This document shows positions 35,420 through 43,579 of a stretch of DNA of 64,000 bases, piece by piece. The notes below the pieces were generated by a model, which did no database searches, had not been told where the DNA came from, and worked only from the letters and a program-made list of their open reading frames with translations. A program made the position numbers and the translations under genes. The DNA comes from Polaromonas sp. AER18D-145 (GTDB lineage: Bacteria > Pseudomonadota > Gammaproteobacteria > Burkholderiales > Burkholderiaceae_C), in the NCBI RefSeq assembly GCF_002379095.1, contig NZ_NBZV01000023.1, forward strand, positions 1 through 64,000. Reading direction: 5' to 3'. Each line of letters opens with the position of its first letter. Positions within the stretch are counted from its first letter, which is position 1.

Positions 35420-36346
35420 ATGTCCCTTATCAAACTGGCCATGCTTGTGGCGCCCATGTTGGGCGTTTCAGCCCACGATGTCACCCAGGCCTTCACAGAC
35501 ACCCCGCGCCCTCGACCAGCCATCACCCGAAACGTCCAGGACACCGGCCATTTCGGCAACTGCAGGGATCAGTTTGCCTACGGCGAGCCCCCGGCCATCG
35601 CCAGCCCCGATCCCCGCGCACGGGCCTTGTGTTTCAACGGATTTGCCGTGCTTCACTCTGGCAAGACCAAAAATCCCGTCTATTCGGCCGAAGTTCTCTC
35701 GCGCCAGCGCATTCAGGATGCACGGAACCTGCAGCGCACAGACGCCTTCTACGAAGAGGCGCGGATTCCCTCCCGCGATCGGGCGTCACTGAACGACTTT
35801 CGAGGGAGCACCTATGCTCGGGATCACCTTTCAGCTGCCGCTGACATGAACAACGCTGAGGCGATGGCCCAAAGCTTCAGCCTTGCGAACATCATCCCGC
35901 AAAACCAGGTGAATAACGCCAAGGCATGGGTCACCATCGAAAAGGCCACACGCCAATACGCACTGCGCGCGAAGGGCAACGTGTATGTCATCACCGGCCC
36001 AGCCTACCTGCGCAACCACTGCCCGTTCGTGAAGGAAGCCAAGGAAGTGCTGGCCGGTGCCGGCATTGCTGTGCCGACAAATCCGCAGGCTATTGTAGCT
36101 GCGGCCGCCCGCCTTGCAGGCGCCCGGGTTCCATACCGATATGACGCGGTGGCCTGCACGATTGGCTCCGGTGTGGCCGTGCCCACCCACATTTTCAAGC
36201 TCGTGTACGACGCCAGCACCAATCGTGCATGGGCGCACTGGAGCGAGAATACAAGCCAAACCCGTGTGTATCCACCGATCAGTTACACCGAACTGGTGGA
36301 ACTCACCGGAATCGAGTACCTCCCCGGGATAAAGCCCCAGCCCTGA
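35420..36346 (+). CDS. Secreted DNA/RNA non-specific endonuclease (NucA-like)
   Basis: A 308-residue protein with an N-terminal hydrophobic export signal (SLIKLAMLVAPMLGVSAH) and a beta-beta-alpha-metal nuclease domain: YARDHLSAAADMNNAEAMA holds the catalytic His, and SLANIIPQNQVNNAKAW holds the metal-binding Asn. In most relatives the motif is DRGH; here it is ARDH, so the Arg and His are kept while two neighbours differ. The ATG has GGAGAG in front. Secreted nucleases of this family are common on conjugative plasmids, where they may degrade external DNA. The DinG gene follows 35 nt later and may be co-transcribed. Confidence 0.8.
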   Translation: MSLIKLAMLVAPMLGVSAHDVTQAFTDTPRPRPAITRNVQDTGHFGNCRDQFAYGEPPAIASPDPRARALCFNGFAVLHSGKTKNPVYSAEVLSRQRIQDARNLQRTDAFYEEARIPSRDRASLNDFRGSTYARDHLSAAADMNNAEAMAQSFSLANIIPQNQVNNAKAWVTIEKATRQYALRAKGNVYVITGPAYLRNHCPFVKEAKEVLAGAGIAVPTNPQAIVAAAARLAGARVPYRYDAVACTIGSGVAVPTHIFKLVYDASTNRAWAHWSENTSQTRVYPPISYTELVELTGIEYLPGIKPQP

Positions 36347-36381
36347 CTTGCGCAGCGGCCTTTCCATGCCAAGCTGATCAG

Positions 36382-38514
36382 ATGAACCCGACCGCAAAAA
36401 TCGCCTTTGAGGCCTACGAGACAGTACTCGGGGGCGACCCTGTGTTCAAGTCGCGGCCGGGGCAACGCGACATGGCGCGGCAGGTCGCCAAGACCTTCGC
36501 CTCGGGCACCCTCGGCGAGTCAGAAGCCCCGACACGCTCAATCGCGGTCATCCAGGCGGGCACGGGGGTCGGCAAGAGCCTTGCGGCCAGCGTCCCGGCC
36601 ATCGCAGCGGCCATCCAGCGGAAAACGCGGGTGATTATCTCGACGGCAACGATAACCCTGCAGCAGCAGCTGGTCGAGAAGGACCTGCCGCGCTTTTCCG
36701 CGCTGATGGACAAGCCGTTCACCTTCATGCTCGCCAAGGGACGAAGCAACTACGTTTGCAAGGTCAAACTTGAGCGCTCAACAAGCGGGAAGGGCGGCGA
36801 CCTGCATGGACTTTTCGACGACGAACCGGAGCAAGATCCATCAAAGGACCCCGGCTCCCCCACCGCCGCGAGCGAGAGCGCGATCGTCCTGCATCGCGAA
36901 CTTGCGAGGGACCTGGCCAGCGGCAAGTGGGACGGTGAGAAGGATACGGTCGGAATCGCAGGGGCCGGCCTGAAATGGGAAACAGTTGCCGCCGATCGTC
37001 ATACCTGCACCGGCCGGCGCTGCCCGATGTTCTCGGGCTGCACGTACTACGAGGCGCGCAAGCGCCTTGCCGATGTGGATGTGATCGTCGCGAACCATGC
37101 GCTGCTGCTGGCCTCCTTGGGTACCAAAGTGCTGCCGGACTTGAGCGACACGCTCCTCATAGTTGATGAAGGCCATGCCCTGGCCGAGGTAGCCAGCGGT
37201 CAATTCACCGCAGAAATGGACCTCACCAACCTCCGCTGGCTCGACCAGCTCGCGCAACGCGTCCAGAAAGTTGGAACCGCGATTCGCTATGACAGCACGG
37301 CGGAAGCAATAGAGCTCACACGCAGCGTAAAGCGGGCGCTCAACGAGCTGCAGGCGATCGGCATGGGACTCTTCCCTGTCGACCGGCCCGCAGGTCAGGA
37401 TACGGTCCGCTTCGAGCATGGAGCCATTCCTGACTACCTTGAGCAACCGCTGCTCAATGTCCAGGCGACCGCCAACGCCCTTGCGAAACACATGACCGGG
37501 TTGGCCGATACCCTCAACACCCTGTTGAAGGAGTCCCCCGGTGACGCTGCACGCCTGACAACGATGTATTCAGCCTTGGGGGCGTTCGCTCCGCGCCTGG
37601 ATGGCGCCCTGCAGGCCGCAACTCTTCTGCTCGAGCATGCGGAAGAACCCAACGCAAAATGGCTCTCATTCAGTGACGAAACGGGTTATGTCACTGTCAA
37701 GGCCCATGCAAGCCCCCTCAACCCCGGCAAGCACCTCGCCAAGGTCTTCTGGAGCCAGGTTCGGTCAGCCCTCATTACATCCGCGACATTGACCAGCTGC
37801 GGCTCCTTTGATTTCCTCCTCAATGAAATCGGCCTCAGGGATGATCCGGACGTGACCACTCTTTCTGTGGAAAGCCCGTTTGACTTCAAACGCCAGGGGC
37901 GCCTTGTTGTGGTCCGGACCAAAAGTTCAGCACGCGACATTGCGGAATACAACCGCGAGGTCATCGGCGAATTCCTGGTGGACGCGGCAGATGTGAAATC
38001 CGGCGCACTGGCGCTCTTCACTTCAAAGAAGCACATGCAACAAACCCACGAGAGCATGCCGGAATCGCTGGCGGCCAGGGTACTGGTTCAGGGCAGCATG
38101 TCCCGTTCGGCGCTTATCAGGGAGCACAAACGACGGGTGGACGCCGGCGAGCCCTCCCTCATCCTGGGCCTGCAATCCTTTGGGCAGGGCGTCGACCTCG
38201 CTGGAGCCTATTGCGAGACCCTCATGCTCGCAAAGCTCCCGTTCCAGCCACCCACTGATGCCATCGGGCAAGCCCGCGCCGAATGGCTGACCACCCAGGG
38301 GCGCGATTCGTTCAACGAATTGTCCGTACCGGCGACGGGGGTCAAGCTCAACCAGTGGGTCGGCCGACTCATTCGCACCGAGGAAGACACCGGCACGGTC
38401 ATCTGCTATGACAAACGCCTGGTGGACACGGGCTACGGGAGACGGCTTCTCAGCGGCATGCCTCCGTTTCAGGTGATCATGCGCGCCAATGGCGAAGAGT
38501 CTCCCCGGGGCTAG
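36382..38514 (+). CDS. DinG-family ATP-dependent DNA helicase
   Basis: A 710-residue XPD/DinG-type 5'-3' helicase. Walker A is VIQAGTGVGKSLAASVP; four Cys of an iron-sulfur cluster are visible (YVCKVKLE and then HTCTGRRCPMFSGCTYYE); the DExH box reads LLIVDEGHALAEV; the C-terminal motor shows SFGQGVDLAGAYCETLML and LNQWVGRLIRTEEDTG. The length agrees with DinG. Such enzymes resolve R-loops and D-loops; plasmid copies, including those tied to type IV CRISPR loci, help replication or interference. No CRISPR array or csf genes are present here. The start was chosen where family similarity begins. Confidence 0.9.
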   Translation: MNPTAKIAFEAYETVLGGDPVFKSRPGQRDMARQVAKTFASGTLGESEAPTRSIAVIQAGTGVGKSLAASVPAIAAAIQRKTRVIISTATITLQQQLVEKDLPRFSALMDKPFTFMLAKGRSNYVCKVKLERSTSGKGGDLHGLFDDEPEQDPSKDPGSPTAASESAIVLHRELARDLASGKWDGEKDTVGIAGAGLKWETVAADRHTCTGRRCPMFSGCTYYEARKRLADVDVIVANHALLLASLGTKVLPDLSDTLLIVDEGHALAEVASGQFTAEMDLTNLRWLDQLAQRVQKVGTAIRYDSTAEAIELTRSVKRALNELQAIGMGLFPVDRPAGQDTVRFEHGAIPDYLEQPLLNVQATANALAKHMTGLADTLNTLLKESPGDAARLTTMYSALGAFAPRLDGALQAATLLLEHAEEPNAKWLSFSDETGYVTVKAHASPLNPGKHLAKVFWSQVRSALITSATLTSCGSFDFLLNEIGLRDDPDVTTLSVESPFDFKRQGRLVVVRTKSSARDIAEYNREVIGEFLVDAADVKSGALALFTSKKHMQQTHESMPESLAARVLVQGSMSRSALIREHKRRVDAGEPSLILGLQSFGQGVDLAGAYCETLMLAKLPFQPPTDAIGQARAEWLTTQGRDSFNELSVPATGVKLNQWVGRLIRTEEDTGTVICYDKRLVDTGYGRRLLSGMPPFQVIMRANGEESPRG

Positions 38515-38672
38515 CTCACTGCGCGCGCGATGCGCAGGGCCTGCGGCAGGCAAGTGACAGGCCCCCTGGACAGGGCGAAAGATGCTCAACAGGGCAGAAA
38601 TGGCGTGTAGAAGAGCGCTGAATGCGAGAACCCGGCCACACAATGGGCCTGTGACTTCACCGGAGTTTTGCC

Positions 38673-40124
38673 GTGGCCACTGCCACACTTTCACACCTCA
38701 CCGACAAGTCCGCGCAGGGCAGATTCATTGGCATCCTCATTGCCGGTGAGTTCTTCGATCTCGCCCGACTCGGCAACCCCTCCCAAATCCTCGCCTTCCA
38801 GCACGCGCTGGATGACGCACGCAAACGCTATGGCCACGCTCTTTGCAAGTGCCGCCGCAGCCCTCTGAAGTTGCAGGTCAGGCTACGGGAGGGGAAGTAC
38901 CACCTTGCCGTCTGGCCGGAGGAGGGGCACCTGCATGACTCCAACTGCATCTTTTTCAGAGACATTGGCCAGGCGATTGCCCCTGTCGAGACCCGTGGAG
39001 GGCTGCAGATCGCCGACGGGACGAAAGGGGTTGAACTGAGCTTCAGCTTTTTCCGAACAAACTATCCGGGTGCCTCTGGTAACCAGCTGCCCAGGGTCGA
39101 GCAACCGGGCGAGCGGGCCGACCAGCCGGAGGAGTTGAACCTCCGTACGCTTTTGAATTTGTTGTGGGCGGAAGCCAGTCTGAATCGTTGGCACCCGAAG
39201 TGGAATCGTGACTGGGGTCGTGCTCGCTATGAACTGGCCCAGGCGTCTGACCGGATCACCGTCCAGGGTGAGCCCCTGAGCCGGCACATGTTCATTCCCC
39301 GGCCGTACCGGGAAAACGCAAGGGACGAGCTCAACCGCGAGTTGGAGCGATTTGTGGCCGCTTTGGCGGTCCCTAGCGGTGGCCAGGTCAAGAGTGGGCT
39401 GCTGATCGCGCCGCTGCGCCGGATCACTGACCTTGAAGGTGGATCCAAAGCCCTGCATGTGCGCCATTTGCACAAGCCTATTGGGATCAATGCTGCTGTT
39501 TTTGACTTCCTCAATCGCAACTGCCGCACGCCGCTTCGGCGCGTCCTACAGGCAAGCGAGCTGGCAGCGCCGCGCCCTGCAGGATGGGTCGATGTTCGGC
39601 AGCCAGAAACCATCGCGTTCCTCCACGTTGAGACGACTTCGCGCGGGGGCTTGTGGGCCCGCGCGGCGTGGATCATGCCGACTCACCCCTCGGTGTTCAT
39701 CCCTGCCAACAACACGGACGAAAATCTTCTGATCGATGCGCTGATCCACGGCCATTACCAGTTCAGCCGGAACCTCTTCGCCGAACAGGCCAGCCTGCGC
39801 ACAGCTCCTGACTGGATCCTGCGTCACGTCCTTGATCCCTATGGCCGGCCCGTGCCGCGCGCCGCCCTGGAGATCTTGCCAAAGGGCGCGGCGCCGGAAT
39901 ATGTGGGAGCCCGCTCGGCCCTGGCAGATGCGCTGGCCGGGCAGGGCGTGCCGCGCTGGGCCTGGACGCCGGCAGGAAAGCAGATCGACCGGTGCGTCCC
40001 GCCCCTTCCGCCGTTGGATGACGGGGACCAGGCGAAGGCGAATGCAATCCTCGGCCGGATACGGGTCCACCTCGACGTTTTCTATGCCTACGGCTCGGGT
40101 CAACAGAGCCATACCCCCCAATAG
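38673..40124 (+). CDS. DUF1173-like plasmid protein
   Basis: A 483-residue protein starting at GTG with CGGAG in front. A Cys patch near residue 58 (ALCKCRRSP) followed by LHDSNCIFF resembles DUF1173, a family of unknown function found on conjugative plasmids and ICEs. The body contains WAEASLNRWHPKW and long alpha/beta segments without catalytic motifs that I can name. It is followed within 10 nt by the bactofilin genes and probably shares their transcript. The family name is from memory of size, context and the N-terminal Cys pattern. Confidence 0.6.
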   Translation: MATATLSHLTDKSAQGRFIGILIAGEFFDLARLGNPSQILAFQHALDDARKRYGHALCKCRRSPLKLQVRLREGKYHLAVWPEEGHLHDSNCIFFRDIGQAIAPVETRGGLQIADGTKGVELSFSFFRTNYPGASGNQLPRVEQPGERADQPEELNLRTLLNLLWAEASLNRWHPKWNRDWGRARYELAQASDRITVQGEPLSRHMFIPRPYRENARDELNRELERFVAALAVPSGGQVKSGLLIAPLRRITDLEGGSKALHVRHLHKPIGINAAVFDFLNRNCRTPLRRVLQASELAAPRPAGWVDVRQPETIAFLHVETTSRGGLWARAAWIMPTHPSVFIPANNTDENLLIDALIHGHYQFSRNLFAEQASLRTAPDWILRHVLDPYGRPVPRAALEILPKGAAPEYVGARSALADALAGQGVPRWAWTPAGKQIDRCVPPLPPLDDGDQAKANAILGRIRVHLDVFYAYGSGQQSHTPQ

Positions 40125-40133
40125 GAGAGTCCC

Positions 40134-40679
40134 ATGAATGATGAAACGCACGCCCAAACTTCGCCACTAGACGCAGCAGTCCAACCTGAGCAGGCCCAGC
40201 CTGAAATGGCCGCCGATGGAGCCGGCCCACTACGCGTGCTCGCCGCAGCGGCAGCAGCTCGTGCCGACACGTCCTTCCTCCGTGTGCCCCAACCCGCGCG
40301 CCAGTTCGGCACCGACGACTCCCTCGCGCCTGCAGCTGCTCGTCTGGCCCATGAGTGCGTGATCCCAACTGGCATGAAGTTCAAAGGGACTGCAGACCTT
40401 CCTTGCAACATGCGCATTCAGGGAGAGTTTGAAGGCAAGGTGACCGCCGCCGAAGGCTTCAGCATCACCGTCGAAGTAGCTGGCGTGCTGAGCGGCGAGT
40501 CACACGCGACAAACATCCGCATCGAAGGGAAGGCCGACGGGGTCATTGAAGCCAGCGGAGGCCTCGCGAGCTTCGGCCCAAAAGCGACCTGCACGGGAGA
40601 GGTCCGCTACACCCGCCTGGCAATCGAGGAGGGCGCTGACGTTGAGGCGTCCATGAAGAAGGCAAAAGCGGCCGCCTGA
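40134..40679 (+). CDS. Bactofilin-family cytoskeletal protein 1
   Basis: A 181-residue protein: an 80-residue disordered Ala/Pro-rich N-terminus, then a bactofilin domain with the repeating beta-helix turns (GMKFKGTADLPCNMRIQGEF, EGKVTAAEGFSITVEVAGVL, ATNIRIEGKADGVIEA, FGPKATCTGEVRYTRLAIEE). Bactofilins polymerise without nucleotide into filaments that place proteins at membranes or poles. The gene has AGGAG before its ATG and lies 9 nt after the DUF1173-like gene. A plasmid-borne copy is unusual and may help position the element or transfer machinery (inference). Confidence 0.85.
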   Translation: MNDETHAQTSPLDAAVQPEQAQPEMAADGAGPLRVLAAAAAARADTSFLRVPQPARQFGTDDSLAPAAARLAHECVIPTGMKFKGTADLPCNMRIQGEFEGKVTAAEGFSITVEVAGVLSGESHATNIRIEGKADGVIEASGGLASFGPKATCTGEVRYTRLAIEEGADVEASMKKAKAAA

Positions 40680-40708
40680 TCCCAACCCACCACAAAGGAA
40701 TGCTCGAA

Positions 40709-41116
40709 ATGATGAACACCCCACAAGAACAGAACGCCGTCCGCATGCGCTTGGTCCCACCAGGGAAGGTCGCGGGCGCCGTCAACGTCCTGCCGGCGGC
40801 GGCAACGATGAACGGCTCGCTTGAGGCCACCTCTGACCTCTGCATCCGCATCGACGGCAACTACACCGGCAAGATCGACATGAAAGTCGGCGGCACGGTC
40901 CATATCAGCGTAGGCGCTGTAGTCGTCACCGACATGCTGGTTGCCGACTTCATCTACGTGGAAGGCACCGTCAAAGACGACTTGCACGCACGGCAGGCCG
41001 TCGAGCTGGCGGCCACCTCGATCGTCCACGGAAGCGTGCGCTACGACAAGCACCTCGACATTCACCCAGGCGCTCGCCTGACGGGCCAAATGAACGGCCC
41101 TGACGCTCAGCTCTGA
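40709..41116 (+). CDS. Bactofilin-family cytoskeletal protein 2
   Basis: A second bactofilin (about 135 residues), 29 nt behind the first. The beta-helix repeats read GSLEATSDLCIRIDGNYTGK, IDMKVGGTVHISVGAVVVTD, FIYVEGTVKDDLHARQAVEL and GSVRYDKHLDIHPGARLTGQ. The disordered N-terminus is shorter than in copy 1. Tandem bactofilin genes often encode co-polymerising partners. ATG codons at 40700, 40709 and 40712 are in frame; AAAGGA favours 40709 or 40712. It is followed by a small membrane-protein gene that may provide an anchor. Confidence 0.85.
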   Translation: MMNTPQEQNAVRMRLVPPGKVAGAVNVLPAAATMNGSLEATSDLCIRIDGNYTGKIDMKVGGTVHISVGAVVVTDMLVADFIYVEGTVKDDLHARQAVELAATSIVHGSVRYDKHLDIHPGARLTGQMNGPDAQL

Positions 41117-41154
41117 AAACTTCGGACCAGACGTAGCCGAAAGAAGGTTCACCC

Positions 41155-41352
41155 GTGCTGATCGTCGTGATTATTCTTCTGGTGGCCTCCTTCGCGCTCA
41201 GGAGCAAGGTTGGCCTTTCCATAGTCCTCACGGTGGCCTTTCTCCTGCTTGCGATGCAGGTCGGCTATGGCAAAACTGACGGCCTTACTGCCGGCACGTG
41301 CTTCGCCGCGGCGGTGGTCGCTGCCATTGGACTCATTCGCCGTTTGCGTTGA
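41155..41352 (+). CDS. Small two-span membrane protein
   Basis: A 65-residue protein starting at GTG after an AAGAAGG site. Nearly all of it is hydrophobic: LIVVIILLVASFALRSK, LSIVLTVAFLLLAMQVGYG and CFAAAVVAAIGLIRRLR give two or three membrane helices. It lies 38 nt behind the second bactofilin gene and could anchor the filaments to the membrane, although nothing in the sequence proves this. No homologue is recognised. Confidence 0.55.
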   Translation: MLIVVIILLVASFALRSKVGLSIVLTVAFLLLAMQVGYGKTDGLTAGTCFAAAVVAAIGLIRRLR

Positions 41353-41500
41353 TCGCCCGGCACGGACTCATAAGCACCGGGACCAAAGCAGCCACACCCC
41401 GGGATTCAGGAAATTTCAAGCAGAAGCTCTCCTGATCCGGGCCAAACTGGTCGCTCTCTGTTGACAGTGCCAACCCCCTCTGCTTAAATTAGATCGCTTT

Positions 41501-41616
41501 CGGATTTTCCGAATCCGCTGACAACTGTCAGCATTTATCCACCCCTTACGGGAACCACGCGTTCCCTTTGGGGACATTGCTTGGTTCTCCCGTTTTTCCC
41601 TTTAATGGAGATGAAC
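41501..41616 (+). ncRNA. Structured 5' leader RNA, copy 4
   Basis: P1 CGGATTTTCCG at 41501-41511, P2 GCTGACAACTGTCAGC at 41517-41532, P3 CCCCTTACGGGAAC/GTTCCCTTTGGGG at 41542-41573 and P4 GTTCTCC/GGAGATGAAC at 41584-41616. The GGAG in the 3' arm of P4 is the ribosome binding site of the next gene. All four elements of the family are present, and P1-P2 match copy 3 almost exactly in layout. Confidence 0.7.
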
Positions 41617-41916
41617 ATGTTGAGCCAAGTCTATGAATCAAAGTACGCAGGTTTTTGCGACCACATCGGTTACGTTTTGCAGTCGATGAGCGAAGAAGCC
41701 GGTAGCACTCTCAACAGTGCTGCAAAAAGCGGTGGCCCCGTTGCAGTGCAAGCACTGCTCGATGCCGTCATGGATGCCGGTCACCGTGCGGTGCTGGTGC
41801 AAGCTCTCAATTCACCCTCCATTTCTGGCTGGGTGCGTGAGAAACTTGAAGTGTTTTTGTATGGCGATCGCAAGCAGGTTCCTGCTCTGTTCCATCGCGT
41901 GCGCACATTCCACTGA
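41617..41916 (+). CDS. Leader-controlled hypothetical protein
   Basis: A 99-residue helical protein of unknown function (YAGFCDHIGYVLQSMSEEAG, VQALLDAVMDAGHRAVLVQA, SGWVREKLEVFLYGDRKQV). The ATG at 41617 is six bases behind GGAG; two earlier in-frame ATGs lie within the leader hairpin. It is a monocistronic unit between leader copy 4 and a strong terminator. Being small, soluble and individually regulated it resembles anti-host or anti-restriction proteins of plasmids, but no specific match is claimed. Confidence 0.6.
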   Translation: MLSQVYESKYAGFCDHIGYVLQSMSEEAGSTLNSAAKSGGPVAVQALLDAVMDAGHRAVLVQALNSPSISGWVREKLEVFLYGDRKQVPALFHRVRTFH

Positions 41917-41932
41917 AAGTAAACAAGAAATC

Positions 41933-41965
41933 GGGTTGAGTCGCTTCGGCGGCTCAACCCTTTTT
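41933..41965 (+). terminator. Rho-independent terminator
   Basis: GGGTTGAG-tcgcttcggcgg-CTCAACCC followed by five T residues, 16 bases after the stop of the preceding gene. Confidence 0.9.
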
Positions 41966-42054
41966 CGTTTCTGCATTCCCTAGTTCACCTTGACCGGGCA
42001 ACACGTTCCCGTCGAGGGAAGGGTGCCGTTCATCGTTTACCAACTCAAAACGAC

Positions 42055-42090
42055 ATGAATCCCAAGAAATTCCCCTGGATGGCTCCCTGA
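42055..42090 (+). CDS. Possible 11-residue leader peptide
   Basis: ATG at 42055 opens an 11-codon frame (MNPKKFPWMAP) whose TGA lies two bases before the ATG of the next gene. Upstream, a TCGTTT/AAACGA pair encloses the start region, similar in position to P4 of the leader family. The downstream gene lacks its own strong ribosome binding site, so re-initiation after the short peptide is plausible. Confidence 0.3.
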   Translation: MNPKKFPWMAP

Positions 42091-42092
42091 GC

Positions 42093-42443
42093 ATGGCCAT
42101 CACTTTCACGCAGTACGTTGACTCACGACTTCACGATGCACGCCCGCGCGAGCTGCTCAGCCTGCTTAAACGGCGTGTCGAGCTGATCGACGGAGCCCTA
42201 CAGGCTCTACCCACGGTCGAGTTCGGCCACGATGCACCAAGCCGCATCAAATGGGACGCCAACACCTATCAGTGGCGCGTTACCTACTGGGTGATCAAGC
42301 GCACTCGAAGGCAAACCTGGAAAGCGATCTACGCTGCGATCGACATGATCCAGCCTGTCCTCTACACAGAAATCCAAACTGCCGTCGCTGCCAATTTAAT
42401 CGCACTCCACAAGTCGGGCGCGACAACGTTTCAAGCCCGCTAG
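42093..42443 (+). CDS. Hypothetical protein, 116 residues
   Basis: A small protein not assigned to a family, with a helical N-terminus (ARPRELLSLLKRRVELIDGA) and a beta-rich centre (SRIKWDANTYQWRVTYWVIK) ending in helices (WKAIYAAIDMIQPVLYTEIQ). It carries no exported or membrane signal. Its ATG follows a short ORF without a clear ribosome binding site. A GC-rich hairpin (GGGCTGCT/AGCAGCCC, 42452-42472) lies just behind the stop and may protect or end the mRNA, though no T-run follows. Confidence 0.5.
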   Translation: MAITFTQYVDSRLHDARPRELLSLLKRRVELIDGALQALPTVEFGHDAPSRIKWDANTYQWRVTYWVIKRTRRQTWKAIYAAIDMIQPVLYTEIQTAVAANLIALHKSGATTFQAR

Positions 42444-42558
42444 TCGACCTCGGGCTGCTCGCGCAGCAGCCCTTCGACCCGCAGGCCCGACCTACCAGAA
42501 CCAGACCCTCCCTCACATGCCAAACGGCGATTGGGCGGGCGAAAACCAAGGATAAAAC

Positions 42559-43338
42559 ATGGCAAAAATCATCACCGTCCAGCTTTTGCTGGCATCGGAC
42601 TCCGAAATTGAAATCGAATCCTTCGTCAAGAATGAGCTCGAGCAATTGATCGCCGCCACGAAGGGCATGATCATCGACGGCAAGGTTGCCGGCGCAAGCG
42701 CCGAACCGAGCCCGGACGTGCTGGAAGCACTCCGCACCGGAAACTACACCCAGGGCAAAGCGTTTGACCATGAAAATGGCAGCGCGCGCCGGCTGCTGAT
42801 CATGGACGGCGACGTGTCGCCTTACATCATTGGGCCCTTTGACTCGGAGGATTTGCGGCTTGAAGCCGCACGCGTCCACCGGGCCGTAAATGGCGACCGT
42901 GACGGCATCTACATGCTCGACGTGCCTCGCGGCATCGACCCGTTTGTGGACGCCTTCTCTGGAAATGACCTGGAGGGAGGAGCAGATCCCTTGACGGCGT
43001 ATGTCATCGGGGAGCTTACGGCCGGCAGGACTCCGATCACCCGTCTTGCGCTCGACGGGGCCCCCTACTGGCTCTTCTATCAGGGCGACGAGGTGCTGGT
43101 GAACAACACGATGCTCGCCTCGATTGAAAAGGGGCTGGGCACGGAACTGGTCCGCGTCGTTTCGACCATGCAGTCTGCCTTCATGACCCGGGTACAAGCG
43201 AAAAGCTCCTTCACCGAAAAGGACTGGGCAAAGGCCAGCAAGCAAGGATCGACGACTGAAACTTTCGAAGCCTGGGCCGAAACCATGGCATCGAACCTCC
43301 CGACAGCAAAAGACGTTCTGTCCGGGATCGTTGACTAA
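42559..43338 (+). CDS. Hypothetical protein, 259 residues
   Basis: An acidic soluble protein of unknown function. The N-terminal part (KIITVQLLLASDSEIEIESF) reads as a beta-strand plus helix, the centre contains RRLLIMDGDVSPYIIGPFDS, and the C-terminal third is helical with charged residues (STMQSAFMTRVQAKSSFTEK). There is no membrane segment, signal peptide or recognised catalytic motif. The start follows AAGGATAAAAC, a fair ribosome binding site. It is followed at once by a terminator, so it ends its own transcript. Confidence 0.6.
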   Translation: MAKIITVQLLLASDSEIEIESFVKNELEQLIAATKGMIIDGKVAGASAEPSPDVLEALRTGNYTQGKAFDHENGSARRLLIMDGDVSPYIIGPFDSEDLRLEAARVHRAVNGDRDGIYMLDVPRGIDPFVDAFSGNDLEGGADPLTAYVIGELTAGRTPITRLALDGAPYWLFYQGDEVLVNNTMLASIEKGLGTELVRVVSTMQSAFMTRVQAKSSFTEKDWAKASKQGSTTETFEAWAETMASNLPTAKDVLSGIVD

Positions 43339-43344
43339 AAATTG

Positions 43345-43380
43345 AAAACCGCTTGCCACTTCAGGCAGGCGGTTTTTTTT
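43345..43380 (+). terminator. Rho-independent terminator
   Basis: AAAACCGC-ttgccacttcaggca-GGCGGTTTT ending in eight T residues, directly behind the preceding stop codon. Confidence 0.9.
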
Positions 43381-43453
43381 GCCCGCGCGGCAGGGGAAAC
43401 AGGCCGCCACCGTTTGCGGCCAACCCCCGCCAGGTGTAGGATTCACCCCGTTA

Positions 43454-43579
43454 TTGGTGCATACCAGTTCCGCTGACCTCCGTGCCAGCCTCATACTTTT
43501 CGGCCCTTGCGGCCTTCACCCATCGGGAACCAACCTTCCCGATGGGATGTGTGGTTCCCATTTTTTTTGGAAACCTCAC
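43454..43579 (+). ncRNA. Structured 5' leader RNA, copy 5
   Basis: P1 TTGGTGCATACCAG at 43454-43467 with CCGCTGAC behind it, a GGCCCTTGCGGCC stem, a perfect P3 (CCCATCGGGAA/TTCCCGATGGG, 43519-43546), and P4 GTGTGGTTCC/GGAAACCTCAC around a T-rich loop at 43549-43579. The GGAAACC that serves as ribosome binding site is in the 3' arm of P4, ending at the ATG at 43580. Confidence 0.65.

Noticed and set aside
36382-38514. Type IV CRISPR locus because of DinG
   Set aside because: No csf genes and no repeat-spacer array were found anywhere in the window.
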